Shown here: positions 19,170 to 28,036 of the stretch, piece after piece
Position numbering within the stretch: the first letter of the stretch is position 1
Layout: every line of letters begins with the position of its first letter
Source: JAJZVS01 sp963708095
Lineage (GTDB): Bacteria; Pseudomonadota; Alphaproteobacteria; Acetobacterales; Acetobacteraceae
Reading direction: 5' to 3'
Length of the DNA: 64,000 nt
Assembly (NCBI GenBank): GCA_963708095.1
Contig: OY970182.1
Coordinates: 2,108,001-2,172,000 of the forward strand
Made by a program: the position numbers and the translations under genes
The notes under the pieces: model-generated
What the model was told of the DNA's origin: nothing
The model's database searches: none
The model's input: only the letters and a program-made list of their open reading frames with translations

Positions 19170-19839
19170 CGCTCTCCTCCGGTTCGGGGACGAGCGGCGG
19201 CGTGCGCTGTCATCGGGGGACAAAGAACCTGCTATCCGTGCTCGCCGCAAGCCGCCAAATCGGCGCAGTTCACGGCCGCCACATGCGATGATACCTTGCG
19301 ACAGCGCGGGCCAATCTCTCCACGGGCTGCGATACACCACAGGGAGGGGCGGCCTCAGGGCAGCCGCCCGGCACCGAGCTTCGCACAGACGCCGCGGTCC
19401 GCGCACTCCCGACGTTTTCATCCCCGGTGGCGCATCAGCGGCCCGATGCAGGGCATCTCTCCCGCGCACCTCTCCCGCGCTGCGGGCTTGGGCCGCGAAG
19501 CGGACCAAGGTCGGTTCGCGAAGCGAACCGGGCGAGCGAACCGTGTCGCGCGCCCTCACCCGCCGTGCTGCGCACGGCGACCTCTCCCGCAAGCAGGAGA
19601 TGTGAACGCCCACAGCTTCGTCCGATTGCCCTGGGCGGGCACGCCGAACCGCTTCCGTACCAGTCCGATTTGCGATATGCAGCGGCCGTCGGAACCCACA
19701 CGGCGGCCGGCACTCGTGTGCCGTCGCAAGCGACGTCCGTTTGCCGTCGCGGGCGGCGCCCCGCATGCTCCACGACGGCGGGAGCGCCGCGATCGTCTGC
19801 CTTCTTCCGCGCCGCCCCGAAGCCAAGGCACCGCCCGGC
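19170..19839. other. Intergenic stretch with repeat A and short palindromes
   Basis: Separates the IS110 remnant from the deacetylase gene. It contains repeat A copy 2 (19415-19465) and, from 19470 to 19605, several nested palindromes such as GGTTCGCGAAGCGAACC and CTCTCCCGC boxes. The start of the deacetylase could lie a little upstream of the one chosen; no other gene is supported. Confidence 0.6.
19415..19465 (+). repeat. Dispersed repeat A, copy 2
   Basis: Near-identical to 8366-8415, same orientation, again leading into CTCTCCCGC palindromes. Confidence 0.75.
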
Positions 19840-20877
19840 ATGTCCGCCCACATCCGCCCCGACGCCTTCCCCAACCCCTCGCCCGCCCCGCCCCCGCCGG
19901 GCCACCTGCTCGTGAGCCTGATCGTCGACGCCGAAGAGGACTTCAACTGGTCCCGCCCGGTCGAAGGCACCGCCTATTCCACCGCCTGCATGCACGCGAT
20001 CGGCCCGCTGCAGGAAATCCTCGCCGCCTACGACCTGCCGCCCACCTACCTGCTCACCTACCCGGTGCTGGAAGACGCCGACGCGGTCCGCCTGCTGCGC
20101 CGCCAGCTCGATCGTGGGCGCTGCGAGCTCGGCGTGCAGATGCACCCCTGGGTCAACCCGCCGTTCGGCACCGGCCTGGACCGGCGCCTCTCGTTCCCGC
20201 TCAACCTGCCCGCGATGGTGGAGGAGGCGAAGATCGTCCGCCTGACGGAGAAATTCACCGCCGTGTTCGGCTTCCCTCCGCGCGTGTTCAAGGCCGGGCG
20301 CTACGGGGTCGGCGGGCAGACGGTGGCGCTGCTCGAACGGCTGGGCTTCCTGATCGACACCTCGATCGCCCCGCGCACCGACCTCGGCGCCGAGGGCGGG
20401 CCGGATTTCTTCGCCTACGACGTCCGCCCGTTCTGGTTCGGCACCAGCCGCCGGCTGCTGGAGCTTCCGGTCTGCCGCGACATCGTGGGCTGGGCCGGCG
20501 CCCTGGCGCCCGAGCTCTATCGTCCGTTCGCTGGCCCCGGCCCGTCGCTCCCACGCGCCGTCCTGTCGTGGCTGCGGATCGCCGAGCGGATCACTCTTTC
20601 GCCGGAGGGCAACGATACGGCGGCGATGCGGCGGCTGATCCGCGGCCAGAAGGCGGCGGACCAGCGGGTGCTGACCTTGAGCTTCCATTCCTCCTCGCTT
20701 GCCGTCGGGCACAACCCGTATGTGCAGTCGCACAAGGAGCTGCACATGTTCTACGACCGATTGTCGGCGGTGCTGGACGGGCTGGCGCGGCGGCCGGAGA
20801 CGCGGTTCGCCGCCGTGCCGGAACTGGCGCAGCTGCTGAGCGAGGCGCCCGCGGCGGCCCGGGGCAGGCCGTGCTGA
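19840..20877 (+). CDS. Polysaccharide deacetylase-family protein (WalW-like)
   Basis: 345 residues of the carbohydrate-deacetylase (NodB-like) barrel type. Segments seen: LIVDAEEDFNW (metal-binding Asp pair near residue 25), PPTYLLTYPV, ELGVQMHPWVNPPF (His motif) and FKAGRYGVGG. The C-terminal LTLSFHSSSLAVGHNPYV provides another His-containing strand. These point to removal of N-acetyl groups from a glycan. The start MSAHIRPDAFP is one of several candidates. The stop overlaps the GTG of the downstream glycosyltransferase, so both probably act on the same surface glycan. Confidence 0.8.
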   Translation: MSAHIRPDAFPNPSPAPPPPGHLLVSLIVDAEEDFNWSRPVEGTAYSTACMHAIGPLQEILAAYDLPPTYLLTYPVLEDADAVRLLRRQLDRGRCELGVQMHPWVNPPFGTGLDRRLSFPLNLPAMVEEAKIVRLTEKFTAVFGFPPRVFKAGRYGVGGQTVALLERLGFLIDTSIAPRTDLGAEGGPDFFAYDVRPFWFGTSRRLLELPVCRDIVGWAGALAPELYRPFAGPGPSLPRAVLSWLRIAERITLSPEGNDTAAMRRLIRGQKAADQRVLTLSFHSSSLAVGHNPYVQSHKELHMFYDRLSAVLDGLARRPETRFAAVPELAQLLSEAPAAARGRPC

Positions 20878-22205
20878 GCCGGCGCGACGCCACGCGCGAC
20901 GCCACCTTGGCGGCGGAAGCGGAACGGACAGCCTCGCGCGGCCGCCCCGCCCAGCCCGCCGCGGGGCGCAGGCCGCGTGTGCTACTGGTGGCGAATAATT
21001 TCCCTCCCGTGCGCGGCGGCTCCGCGGTCGTCTACGACACCATCGCGCGCTACGGCGACGGCCGGGTGATCGTGCTCGCCGCCACGCACAGCTACACCGA
21101 CGACCTGCCGCTGATCGGCTGGCGGGAACACGACCGCCAGGCCCCCTACCCCATCCTCCGCCTGCGGCTGCTGCGCACCGTGCTGCAAACGGCGCCGCTG
21201 CGCGGCTGGGTCGCGCGGGCGCGGTTCCGGCTGGGCGACCTCGCGATCCGTACCCGCGTGCTGGCGACCGTATTGTGGCTGATCCTGCTGGGCGGTGTGC
21301 GCGCCGTCTGCATTGGCGAACTCGTGTCCGCCGGCTGGCTGTTTTCCGTTCTGCGGTTGTTCCCTTTCGTGCGACGAGTCGTCTATATGCACGGCGAGGA
21401 GATTACCACGAGCGACGGCTATGACGACGACTTCAGCCGCCGCCGGCGCTACGTGGCGGGTGCGCAACGGATCGTGGCAGTAAGCCGCTTCACCCGCGCC
21501 GTCACCGCCCGGCTTCTGGCCGACGGGACCGCCGGCGCGGCTTGTGGGGAAGACGCCGGCGGGCGGATCGTGCTGATCGAGAACGGGGTGGACCCGCAGC
21601 GCTTCTGCCCGGGCCCGAAACGAGTGGACCTGTTACGTTACTACGGGATCGAAGGGACGTTCGTGTTCGTTGCGGTCTGCCGGCTGCTGAAGAAGAAGGG
21701 GATCGACCATGCCATCCGCGCCTTCGCATCCGTGGCGGCGGCGTTTCCCGACAGCCGCTTCCTGGTGGTGGGCGACGGCGCCTTCCGCGACCGGCTGGAG
21801 GGGATTGCGGCCGAGGTCGGCGTAGGGGAACAGGTGGTGTTCACCGGCCTGGTCGCGGAGGAGGAACTGGTGGACCACTACCGGCTGGGGGATGTGTTCG
21901 TGATGCCGAACCGGGAACTGCCGAACGGCGATACCGAGGGCTTCGGGCTCGTGTTCCTGGAGGCGAACGCCTGCGGGCTCGCGGTGGTGGCGGGAAACGC
22001 GGGGGGCAGCCCGGATGCGGTGACGGATGGGGTGAACGGGCTCGTGGTGGACGGGCGGGACGTGGCCGCGATCGGGACGGCGATGCGGCGGCTGCGGGAA
22101 GATGCGGGGCTGCGGGAGGTGCTGGCGGCGCGGGGGCTGGAGGTGGCGGCGGGGGCGGACTGGCGGGGGAAGGCGGCGGGGTTTCTGGAGGTGTGTGTGG
22201 GATGA
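20871..22205 (+). CDS. Family 4 glycosyltransferase
   Basis: 444 residues, GT-B fold. The N-terminal Rossmann domain opens VLLVANNFPPVRGGSAVVY. The C-terminal domain has the ENGVDPQRF linker, GLVAEEELVDHY, and the donor-binding EX7E motif in EGFGLVFLEAN. Predicted to transfer a sugar from a nucleotide donor during lipopolysaccharide or exopolysaccharide synthesis. The GTG start overlaps the end of the deacetylase by seven bases; a later start is possible because the first 35 residues are low-complexity Arg/Ala. Confidence 0.88.
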   Translation: MLSRRDATRDATLAAEAERTASRGRPAQPAAGRRPRVLLVANNFPPVRGGSAVVYDTIARYGDGRVIVLAATHSYTDDLPLIGWREHDRQAPYPILRLRLLRTVLQTAPLRGWVARARFRLGDLAIRTRVLATVLWLILLGGVRAVCIGELVSAGWLFSVLRLFPFVRRVVYMHGEEITTSDGYDDDFSRRRRYVAGAQRIVAVSRFTRAVTARLLADGTAGAACGEDAGGRIVLIENGVDPQRFCPGPKRVDLLRYYGIEGTFVFVAVCRLLKKKGIDHAIRAFASVAAAFPDSRFLVVGDGAFRDRLEGIAAEVGVGEQVVFTGLVAEEELVDHYRLGDVFVMPNRELPNGDTEGFGLVFLEANACGLAVVAGNAGGSPDAVTDGVNGLVVDGRDVAAIGTAMRRLREDAGLREVLAARGLEVAAGADWRGKAAGFLEVCVG

Positions 22206-22454
22206 GCGGGCCCGGGGCGATCGCGCGGCGGGTCGTCATGGCGGCCTCGCGCTTCTGTCCGGCGGCGAGACGGGAATCGGGGGTGCGCGCCCCGCTGCGG
22301 CATACAACGCGGACACCGGATAACCGCCACCTCTGAGGACGCTGTACTGCCGCGCCCGGCCGCTGTACCGTGCGCGGAGGCGGTCCGGTGCCCGGCAAGA
22401 ATCCCAGACCGGCGGCCAAGCTACTCTGAAATGGGTCGCACGCATCAGAGCCCG

Positions 22455-23141
22455 TTAGATCTTCATACCAATCCGCCCGGTGTAGTCCACGCGATGCAGC
22501 AGCGGCCGCATTGTGCCGTCGGCGAAATACTCGTCCACCGCGCGGCGGGAGCCGCGCCAGTGGCCATAGTCGCCGATGATCAGCACGCCTCCGGCAACCA
22601 GGAGCGGATAGAGATGCTCAAGCTCGTGCCGAGTTGATTCATACCAATCGGTATCGAGACGCAGCAGCGCGAGGGGTCCCGGCAGGGTTTTCGGAATGGT
22701 CGTTTCCACCGGCCCCTTAACGAACCGGAACAGGTTCATCGGATAGCCGATGGGTCGCAGATTTTGGGCGACCTCGTCAAGCGGGGCGTAACACCAGATC
22801 TGCGACGCCGGGTCTCTGGTCTCTCGCGTCAGCAGCTGTTCCGCAGGCGCGCCGGAGATATCCCGGTCGTGCTCGGTCGGCGGCGTCATGCCCTCAAAGG
22901 TATCGAAGAGGTAAATCTTCCGGTCCGTCACCCCGCACGCCAGCAAGGTCGCGGCCATCACCATCACGGAGCCGCCGCGCCATACGCCACATTCCGCAAA
23001 GTCGCCCTGCACGCCCGTCTCTGCGATATGGCGGACAGCTTTGTAGAGTGCATACATTCGCTCCGGTGACGTCATGGTGGCGGCGTGACAGGCAGCATGG
23101 ATCGGCAGGAAGTCGGGGTCAAAATCGCCAAAATCGGCCAT
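22455..23141 (-). CDS. TylF/MycF-family O-methyltransferase
   Basis: 228 residues. Motifs of the macrocin-O-methyltransferase family are clear: GDFAECGVWRGGSVMVMA (SAM-binding), YLFDTFEGM, LLRLDTDWYESTRHELEHLYP and GGVLIIGDYGHWRGSRRAVDEYF (metal-binding Asp pair). Such enzymes methylate sugar hydroxyls. Convergent to the glycosyltransferase, so a surface-glycan sugar is the likely target. The start MADFGDFDPDFL was chosen over a longer non-homologous frame. Confidence 0.88.
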   Translation of the reverse strand: MADFGDFDPDFLPIHAACHAATMTSPERMYALYKAVRHIAETGVQGDFAECGVWRGGSVMVMAATLLACGVTDRKIYLFDTFEGMTPPTEHDRDISGAPAEQLLTRETRDPASQIWCYAPLDEVAQNLRPIGYPMNLFRFVKGPVETTIPKTLPGPLALLRLDTDWYESTRHELEHLYPLLVAGGVLIIGDYGHWRGSRRAVDEYFADGTMRPLLHRVDYTGRIGMKI

Positions 23142-23553
23142 CGTAGATTGCGGTCCAGCTTCGGCGCCTCTTCGGACGGTCGTCGGGGGTCTTCCGACCG
23201 AAGGCTGCAATTCTCCTAATGAGCGGCCAATTTCTCCCGCCCCAGGTCCAGGCCATGATATCTCTCCTCTGCATCGGTTCGGCGCCGCCATCGGGCGGCC
23301 GTTGGGGCCTTCCGACCGGCGGTCCGAGGTTCCCCCGAATGAGCGGGCTGCTCGCCAGCCTCAAGGATAGCATGGGCCCCGATCCCTGCGTTCTGCAATG
23401 GCCGACGCGATATCGACCTCACCGAGTTGCCGAGCATGAACACGCAATCGAGCAGTAGATCTGGCACGCGGTTGACCTGGTTCTCTATCCTTCTGTATGC
23501 GTCGGCGTCACGGGGCCATCCGCCGAATCCTGCCTCAGGAGTATACTGACGAG
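23142..23553. other. Divergent intergenic region with a degenerate direct repeat
   Basis: Lies between two divergent methyltransferase genes. Two related ~50-bp segments occur at about 23177-23226 and 23297-23346, both ending GAATGAGCGG or TAATGAGCGG. No gene is supported. Confidence 0.5.
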
Positions 23554-24372
23554 ATGTCTGTTTTCACTGTTTTGCTTCGGCGAACCCTCCCTCCCCGAGG
23601 CTACGAACTCGCTCGGGCGTGTTGGTGGAACCTTTCGATCTACTTCCCCTGTTTGGTCGTCTCCGTGTTTGTGAGGCGCACGCCAGAAGTGCGCGGCTTC
23701 GGTGGCGCTGGCGCATCGCGTCTTGTGAAGCAGATACAGACGGTGAACGTGCTGGTTCCGACGAGGATGTGCCGCGTAATGACCAAATACGGCAGTGACA
23801 AAGGCAACCGATGGCATAACTACACAACCGTATATTCAGTCCTCTTCAACGGGCGGTGCGATCGACAACTGCGGATATTTGAACTTGGCTTAGGCACCAA
23901 CAATCCGGAATTGCCTTCCACCATGGGGATCAATGGCCGGCCTGGGGCGTCTCTTCGTGCATGGCGGGAATTCTTCCCACACTCGCTTGTGTACGGGGCC
24001 GACATTGATCGTGCCATCCTGTTCCAGGGAGACGAAATCAAGACTTTTTACTGCGATCAACTTAGCCAAGCGGCTATCCGAGATCTGTGGTCGCAGCCAG
24101 ATCTGCGGGACGGCATGGATATTATCATTGAGGATGGTCTGCACACCTTCGAAGCCAATGTGTCATTCTTGGAAGGGTCACTCGAGCATCTTCGTCCGGG
24201 AGGGATTTACGTTATCGAGGATATCGAAGTAGGAACGGTCGCGCGTTGGTACGATCGACTCGAAACGATCTATTCAAAGAGGTATCCAGAGCTTGCGTTC
24301 GCATTTGTAGTCCTGCCGAACTCCTTGAACCATGTTGATAACAACTTGCTGGTCATTCGAAGGCCGACATGA
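23554..24372 (+). CDS. Class I SAM-dependent methyltransferase
   Basis: 272 residues. The central part shows the motif TKYGSDKGNRWHNYTTVYSVLF, then FELGLGTNNPEL (SAM-binding), VYGADIDRAILF, DIIIEDGLHTFEANVSFLEG and GGIYVIEDIE, typical of methyltransferases found in surface-glycan and secondary-metabolite clusters. Base composition is visibly less GC-rich than its neighbours, which suggests recent acquisition. The first 80 residues are poorly conserved, so the start is uncertain. It ends about 55 bases before an IS6-like element. Confidence 0.8.
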   Translation: MSVFTVLLRRTLPPRGYELARACWWNLSIYFPCLVVSVFVRRTPEVRGFGGAGASRLVKQIQTVNVLVPTRMCRVMTKYGSDKGNRWHNYTTVYSVLFNGRCDRQLRIFELGLGTNNPELPSTMGINGRPGASLRAWREFFPHSLVYGADIDRAILFQGDEIKTFYCDQLSQAAIRDLWSQPDLRDGMDIIIEDGLHTFEANVSFLEGSLEHLRPGGIYVIEDIEVGTVARWYDRLETIYSKRYPELAFAFVVLPNSLNHVDNNLLVIRRPT

Positions 24373-24428
24373 TGAGCTGACGCGCGCCGCGCGTTCCGCC
24401 GAGCAAGATAGGGGCATAGGGCGCGCTC

Positions 24429-25166
24429 GGGCTGTGTTGCAAAAGCCGGGGCGGGTGTGGTTGAGGTCGCGATCTAGCCTTCCGGATCAGCGACCGCGAT
24501 CTGGCCGCGATGCTATCGGATCGAGGCATCGTGGTCGACCACACGACGCTGTTCCGCTGGGTGCCGGCCTATGCGGCAACACTGGAGCAGCGGGTCCGCC
24601 GGCATCTGCGGCTCTGTACCGGCTCCTGGCGGGTGGACGAGACCTGTATCAAGGTCAAAGGTGTCTGGGCCTATCTGTATCGGGCGGTGGACAGCCTCGG
24701 CCAGACGGTTGGCTTCCCGCTCTCAGCCCAGTGGGACGGAGGGCTGCCAAGCGGTTCTTTCGCAAGGCGCTGGCGCAGCCACACACCGTCAATCCGCGCA
24801 CGATCACGGTGGACAAGACCCCGGCCTATCCGCGGGCGGTGACGGCGCTGAAGCGGAGGGGCGAGCTGTGGCGCTTCTCCCGGCTGCGCCAGTGCAAGTA
24901 CCTGAACAACATCGTTGAACAGGACCACCGGCGGACCAAACGGCTGGCGCGGCCAGGGCTCGGCTTCGGGAGCTTACCAACCGCCAGGCGAACGTTGTCC
25001 GGCTACGAGGCGATGGCGATGATCAGGAAGGGGCAGGTTCACACCATCGACGGTCACGACATTCAGGCACAGACCACCTTTGTTGCCAGCCTGTTCGAGA
25101 TCGCCGCCTGGCAGCACCCGCTTCCCCGGCCTCGCGTGGCCCGATCCGGCGTTTGCAACAAAGCCC
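24429..25166 (+). mobile_element. Degenerate IS6-family element
   Basis: Bounded by 15-bp terminal inverted repeats: GGGCTGTGTTGCAAA at 24429-24443 and the complement of GGGCTTTGTTGCAAA at 25152-25166, matching the IS6/IS26-type GGCTxTGTTGCAAA end. At 738 bp it is shorter than active relatives (about 790-880 bp), because the 5' part of the transposase is missing. Confidence 0.85.
24480..25140 (+). pseudogene. IS6-family transposase, truncated and frameshifted
   Basis: The first recognisable codons read SDRDLAAMLSDRGIVVDHTTLFRWV; the usual first 25-30 residues are absent. The DDE residues can be traced: WRVDETCIKVKG, then TITVDKTPAYP and NNIVEQDHRRTKR, but the first lies in a different frame from the other two. 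The shift is near 24735, after LSAQWDGG, where RAAKRFFRKAL continues in another frame. Not functional as it stands. Confidence 0.85.
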
Positions 25167-25229
25167 GGTCTCGCGTTCTGTCCGAACCCAACGCTCGTGC
25201 ATGTCCGCTTTTGAGGCAATCATCTCGTC

Positions 25230-25410
25230 GCTGTCGGGACTATAAAAAAATCCGCTCGACGTCACGGCATATCTGCCGGGATGGCGATCGCGGCGCCACC
25301 GCTCGCCTGGCACCGCGGCAATCGCTCGGATCCTGCGGATCGATGAGGGCCACGGTTGGCGCGGTCCCGACGCACCGGCCGCGCTGATCGTGTGGCTCGC
25401 GAAATCGCCA
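25230..25410 (+). repeat. Dispersed repeat B, copy 2
   Basis: Matches 7978-8159. It lies between the IS6-like and IS630 elements, in about 260 bp without genes. Confidence 0.8.
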
Positions 25411-25428
25411 AATTCTATACCCCTTTGC

Positions 25429-26481
25429 TCAGGGATTCTGGCCTCTCGGTTTGCCCACGAAGTGGAAATTCCGGGAGATCAGAGAGGCGATCTCGGAGCG
25501 ATAGGCGCCGATGTTGTTGAAGAACCGGTCGATCGCGGCCCTGAAGTCGACCAGGGTCGGATAGTGCTCGTTCCATAGGGTCTTCTTCTTGAAGAACCAC
25601 CACAGCCGTTCGATTAGATTGAGGTTGGGTGCGTAGGGCGGCAGGTAGGTCAGTCTGATGCGGCAGTCGTCGCAGGCCAGATACGCCTTGATCGCCGCCG
25701 AGTGGTTGTAGCTTGCATTGTCCAGCACGACGTCGATGGCACTGGCAGCAGGATGACGGGCCGCCAACGTGTCGAACAGGTCGATCATCGCCCCGCTCGT
25801 GATCTTCTCTGCCTCGCGCTTCACTACCTCTCGGTCAGGCCAGCTCAGCGCACCATTGATATTGACGTTGACACGACCGTGATTGCTTTTCAGCTCCCGT
25901 GTCGTCCCGCGCTTGATCCAGCCGAACGCCGGATGCCCGGTATAGGCGGGATGCGTGCCATCGACGAAATACAACGGCCGGTGCGGTCCGGCCGCCGCCA
26001 TCAGAGGGGCCAGCGTCTGCTCTACGAACGTCCGCTGCACCGCCGCATCCGCCTTGGCGGGAACGCACTTCGGCTTCTTGTAGACGAAGTCCAGCCGCTT
26101 CAGCAGCTTGGTCATCGCATTCGGCGTATAGACGCTCCCGAACCGCGCTTGCACGAAGCCGCATACCTCCTTCGCGGTCATATACAAGCGCTCGGTCAGC
26201 TCGCCCGTCAGCGCGGCGCGCTGCTCCGCCGTCAGTTCCGGCTCCTGGCCGGTGTAAGAGAGCCGCTCCAGCCCGGCGATCCCGCAAGTCGCGTGGAGCC
26301 GGCGATGCTCACGCACCGTCTCGGCGTCGATGTAGAGCGCTTCCGCGATCCGCTCCGCCGTCCAGCCGTCGTCCAGCAGCAGCAGCACGTTCAGCCGCCG
26401 ATGCACCGCACTGTTCATCTGCCGGCGCATCAGTCGCAGCAGGTGCCCCCGATCCTCAGCGCTCAGAACCAATCCCGACAT
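25429..26481 (-). CDS. IS630-family transposase
   Basis: 350 residues, intact. N-terminal helix-turn-helix region (DDGWTAERIAEALYIDAETVREH) and a C-terminal DDE domain: YFVDGTHPAYTG, VLDNASYNHS and YLPPYAPNLNLIERLWWFFKK, which carry the three acidic residues. The start MSGLVLSAEDRGHLL was chosen; an upstream in-frame extension lacks similarity. Terminal repeats were not identified. Likely active from sequence alone. Confidence 0.9.
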   Translation of the reverse strand: MSGLVLSAEDRGHLLRLMRRQMNSAVHRRLNVLLLLDDGWTAERIAEALYIDAETVREHRRLHATCGIAGLERLSYTGQEPELTAEQRAALTGELTERLYMTAKEVCGFVQARFGSVYTPNAMTKLLKRLDFVYKKPKCVPAKADAAVQRTFVEQTLAPLMAAAGPHRPLYFVDGTHPAYTGHPAFGWIKRGTTRELKSNHGRVNVNINGALSWPDREVVKREAEKITSGAMIDLFDTLAARHPAASAIDVVLDNASYNHSAAIKAYLACDDCRIRLTYLPPYAPNLNLIERLWWFFKKKTLWNEHYPTLVDFRAAIDRFFNNIGAYRSEIASLISRNFHFVGKPRGQNP

Positions 26482-26788
26482 GGGGGCAGCGAATTGTACC
26501 GCCCCGCGTCGGTGCAAGTGAAATCTGGCCGGGTTCCCTCGGATTCGAGGTATATCAGTTGGCACCGGCGGGGCCGACCCTTCGTGGATGAAACCTTCGG
26601 GAGTAGCCTTTCCCTGCCAGCGGAGAGGTCGGCCGTAGTCATGGTGCGAGCGAGCCCGCGTATCAGTTGGACCCGGGGCACCCGAAGTACCCACGATTGC
26701 GCCATGGCCGCAAGGTCCGGGAGCGCGCTGTTTAGACTTTGATCGAGGGGTGTCCTGCGCTGGCGGAGCAGCAACGCAGGAGGTGGTG
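26482..26788. other. Intergenic stretch between IS630 and IS110 genes
   Basis: About 300 bp with no supported gene; contains IS flanks and, at its right end, the AGGAGGTGGTG ribosome binding site of the IS110 transposase. Confidence 0.5.
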
Positions 26789-28036
26789 ATGGAGGTGCTC
26801 TACCCGCGCTGTGCGGGACTGGACGTTCACAAGGATACGGTAGTCGCCGGGGTGCGGCTGGCGGTGGAAGGCGCGGTGCGGACCGAGGTGCGCACCTTCG
26901 ACACCACCACGCCGGGGCTTTTGGCCCTGTCGGCGTGGCTTGCCGAGGCAGGCTGCACCCATGTCGCGATGGAGGCGACCGGGGTCTACTGGAAGCCCGT
27001 CTGGCATGTCCTGTCGGATGGCGAAGTGACGCTGATCCTGGCCAACGCCGCGCATGTGAAGAACGTGCCGGGGCGCAAGGCCGATGTCGCCGATGCGCTG
27101 TGGCTGGCGGATCTGCTGGCGCACGGCCTGATCCGCCCCAGCTTCGTGCCGGAGGCCGCGACCCAGGAGATGCGGGCGCTGTTGCGCACCCGCAAGCGAC
27201 TGGTGCGCGAGCAGGCCAGCCACATCCAGCGGCTGCAGAAGACGCTGGAGGACGCCAACCTCAAGCTTGCCTCGGTGCTGAGCCAGGTCATGGGCGTCAG
27301 CGGTCGCGCCATCGTGCAGGCACTGATCGACGGCGAGACCGATCCGGACCGGCTGCTCGGCCTGGTCCAGCGCGGCGTGAAGGCGCCGGCGGACAAGCTG
27401 CGCGCGGCGTTGCAGGGGCGGGTGACCGTGCGGCATCGCTTCCTGCTGCGCCTGCATCTGCGCCAGATCGATGCCCTCACCGCGGCCATGGCCGAGATCG
27501 ACGCGGAAGTGGAGCGCGATCTCGACCCTTTCCGGACCGCGGTGCGGTTGCTGCGGACCATCCCCGGCGTCAGTGACCTCACCGCTCAGGTGATCGTCTC
27601 CGAGATCGGCACCGACATGACGCGCTTCCCCACCGCCGGGCACCTGATCTCCTGGGCCGGGCTGTGCCCGCGCAACGACGAGAGTGCCGGCAAGCGACGC
27701 TCCAACCGCCTGCGCAACGGCGCGCCCTGGCTGAAAACCACCCTGGTGCAGTGCGCCTGGGCGGCAAGCCGGAAGAAGGCAAGCTACCTCCAGGCGCCGT
27801 TCCAGCGCCTGCGCCACCGACGTGGACCCAAGAAGGCCATCTGCGCCGTCGCCGCCTCGATCCTGACCGCCGCCTACCACATGCTGCGCGACGGAACATT
27901 CTACCACGACCTCGGGGCGCAGCACTTCAACAGGACCTCGCCCGAGACCCAGGCCGGACAGCTCGCCAGGCAGATCAAGCGCCTGGGGTTCACCTGCGTC
28001 CTGGGGCCACAGGCCAAGCAGGCGGTTTCTGTTTAG
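26789..28036 (+). CDS. IS110-family transposase, intact
   Basis: 415 residues. DEDD-type catalytic domain: CAGLDVHKDTVV, AMEATGVYWKPV and KADVADALWLADLL; C-terminal Transposase_20 domain: TIPGVSDLTAQVIVSEIG and FPTAGHLISWAGLCPRNDESAGK. A strong AGGAGG precedes the chosen start MEVLYPRC. It is a relative of the broken IS110 gene at 17916-19169 but clearly diverged. Its stop codon overlaps the stop of the convergent sensor gene, so the element ends at or inside that gene's 3' end. Confidence 0.92.
   Translation: MEVLYPRCAGLDVHKDTVVAGVRLAVEGAVRTEVRTFDTTTPGLLALSAWLAEAGCTHVAMEATGVYWKPVWHVLSDGEVTLILANAAHVKNVPGRKADVADALWLADLLAHGLIRPSFVPEAATQEMRALLRTRKRLVREQASHIQRLQKTLEDANLKLASVLSQVMGVSGRAIVQALIDGETDPDRLLGLVQRGVKAPADKLRAALQGRVTVRHRFLLRLHLRQIDALTAAMAEIDAEVERDLDPFRTAVRLLRTIPGVSDLTAQVIVSEIGTDMTRFPTAGHLISWAGLCPRNDESAGKRRSNRLRNGAPWLKTTLVQCAWAASRKKASYLQAPFQRLRHRRGPKKAICAVAASILTAAYHMLRDGTFYHDLGAQHFNRTSPETQAGQLARQIKRLGFTCVLGPQAKQAVSV

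Noticed and set aside
18201..22205. A 1334-codon open frame on the plus strand
   Set aside because: Only the last 444 codons (glycosyltransferase) are real. The rest runs antisense to the IS110 remnant and through the deacetylase gene in a different frame, a product of high GC.
23554..24372. Novel biosynthetic gene cluster around the TylF-like enzyme
   Set aside because: No polyketide, peptide or aminoglycoside core enzymes are present; neighbours point to surface-glycan decoration.
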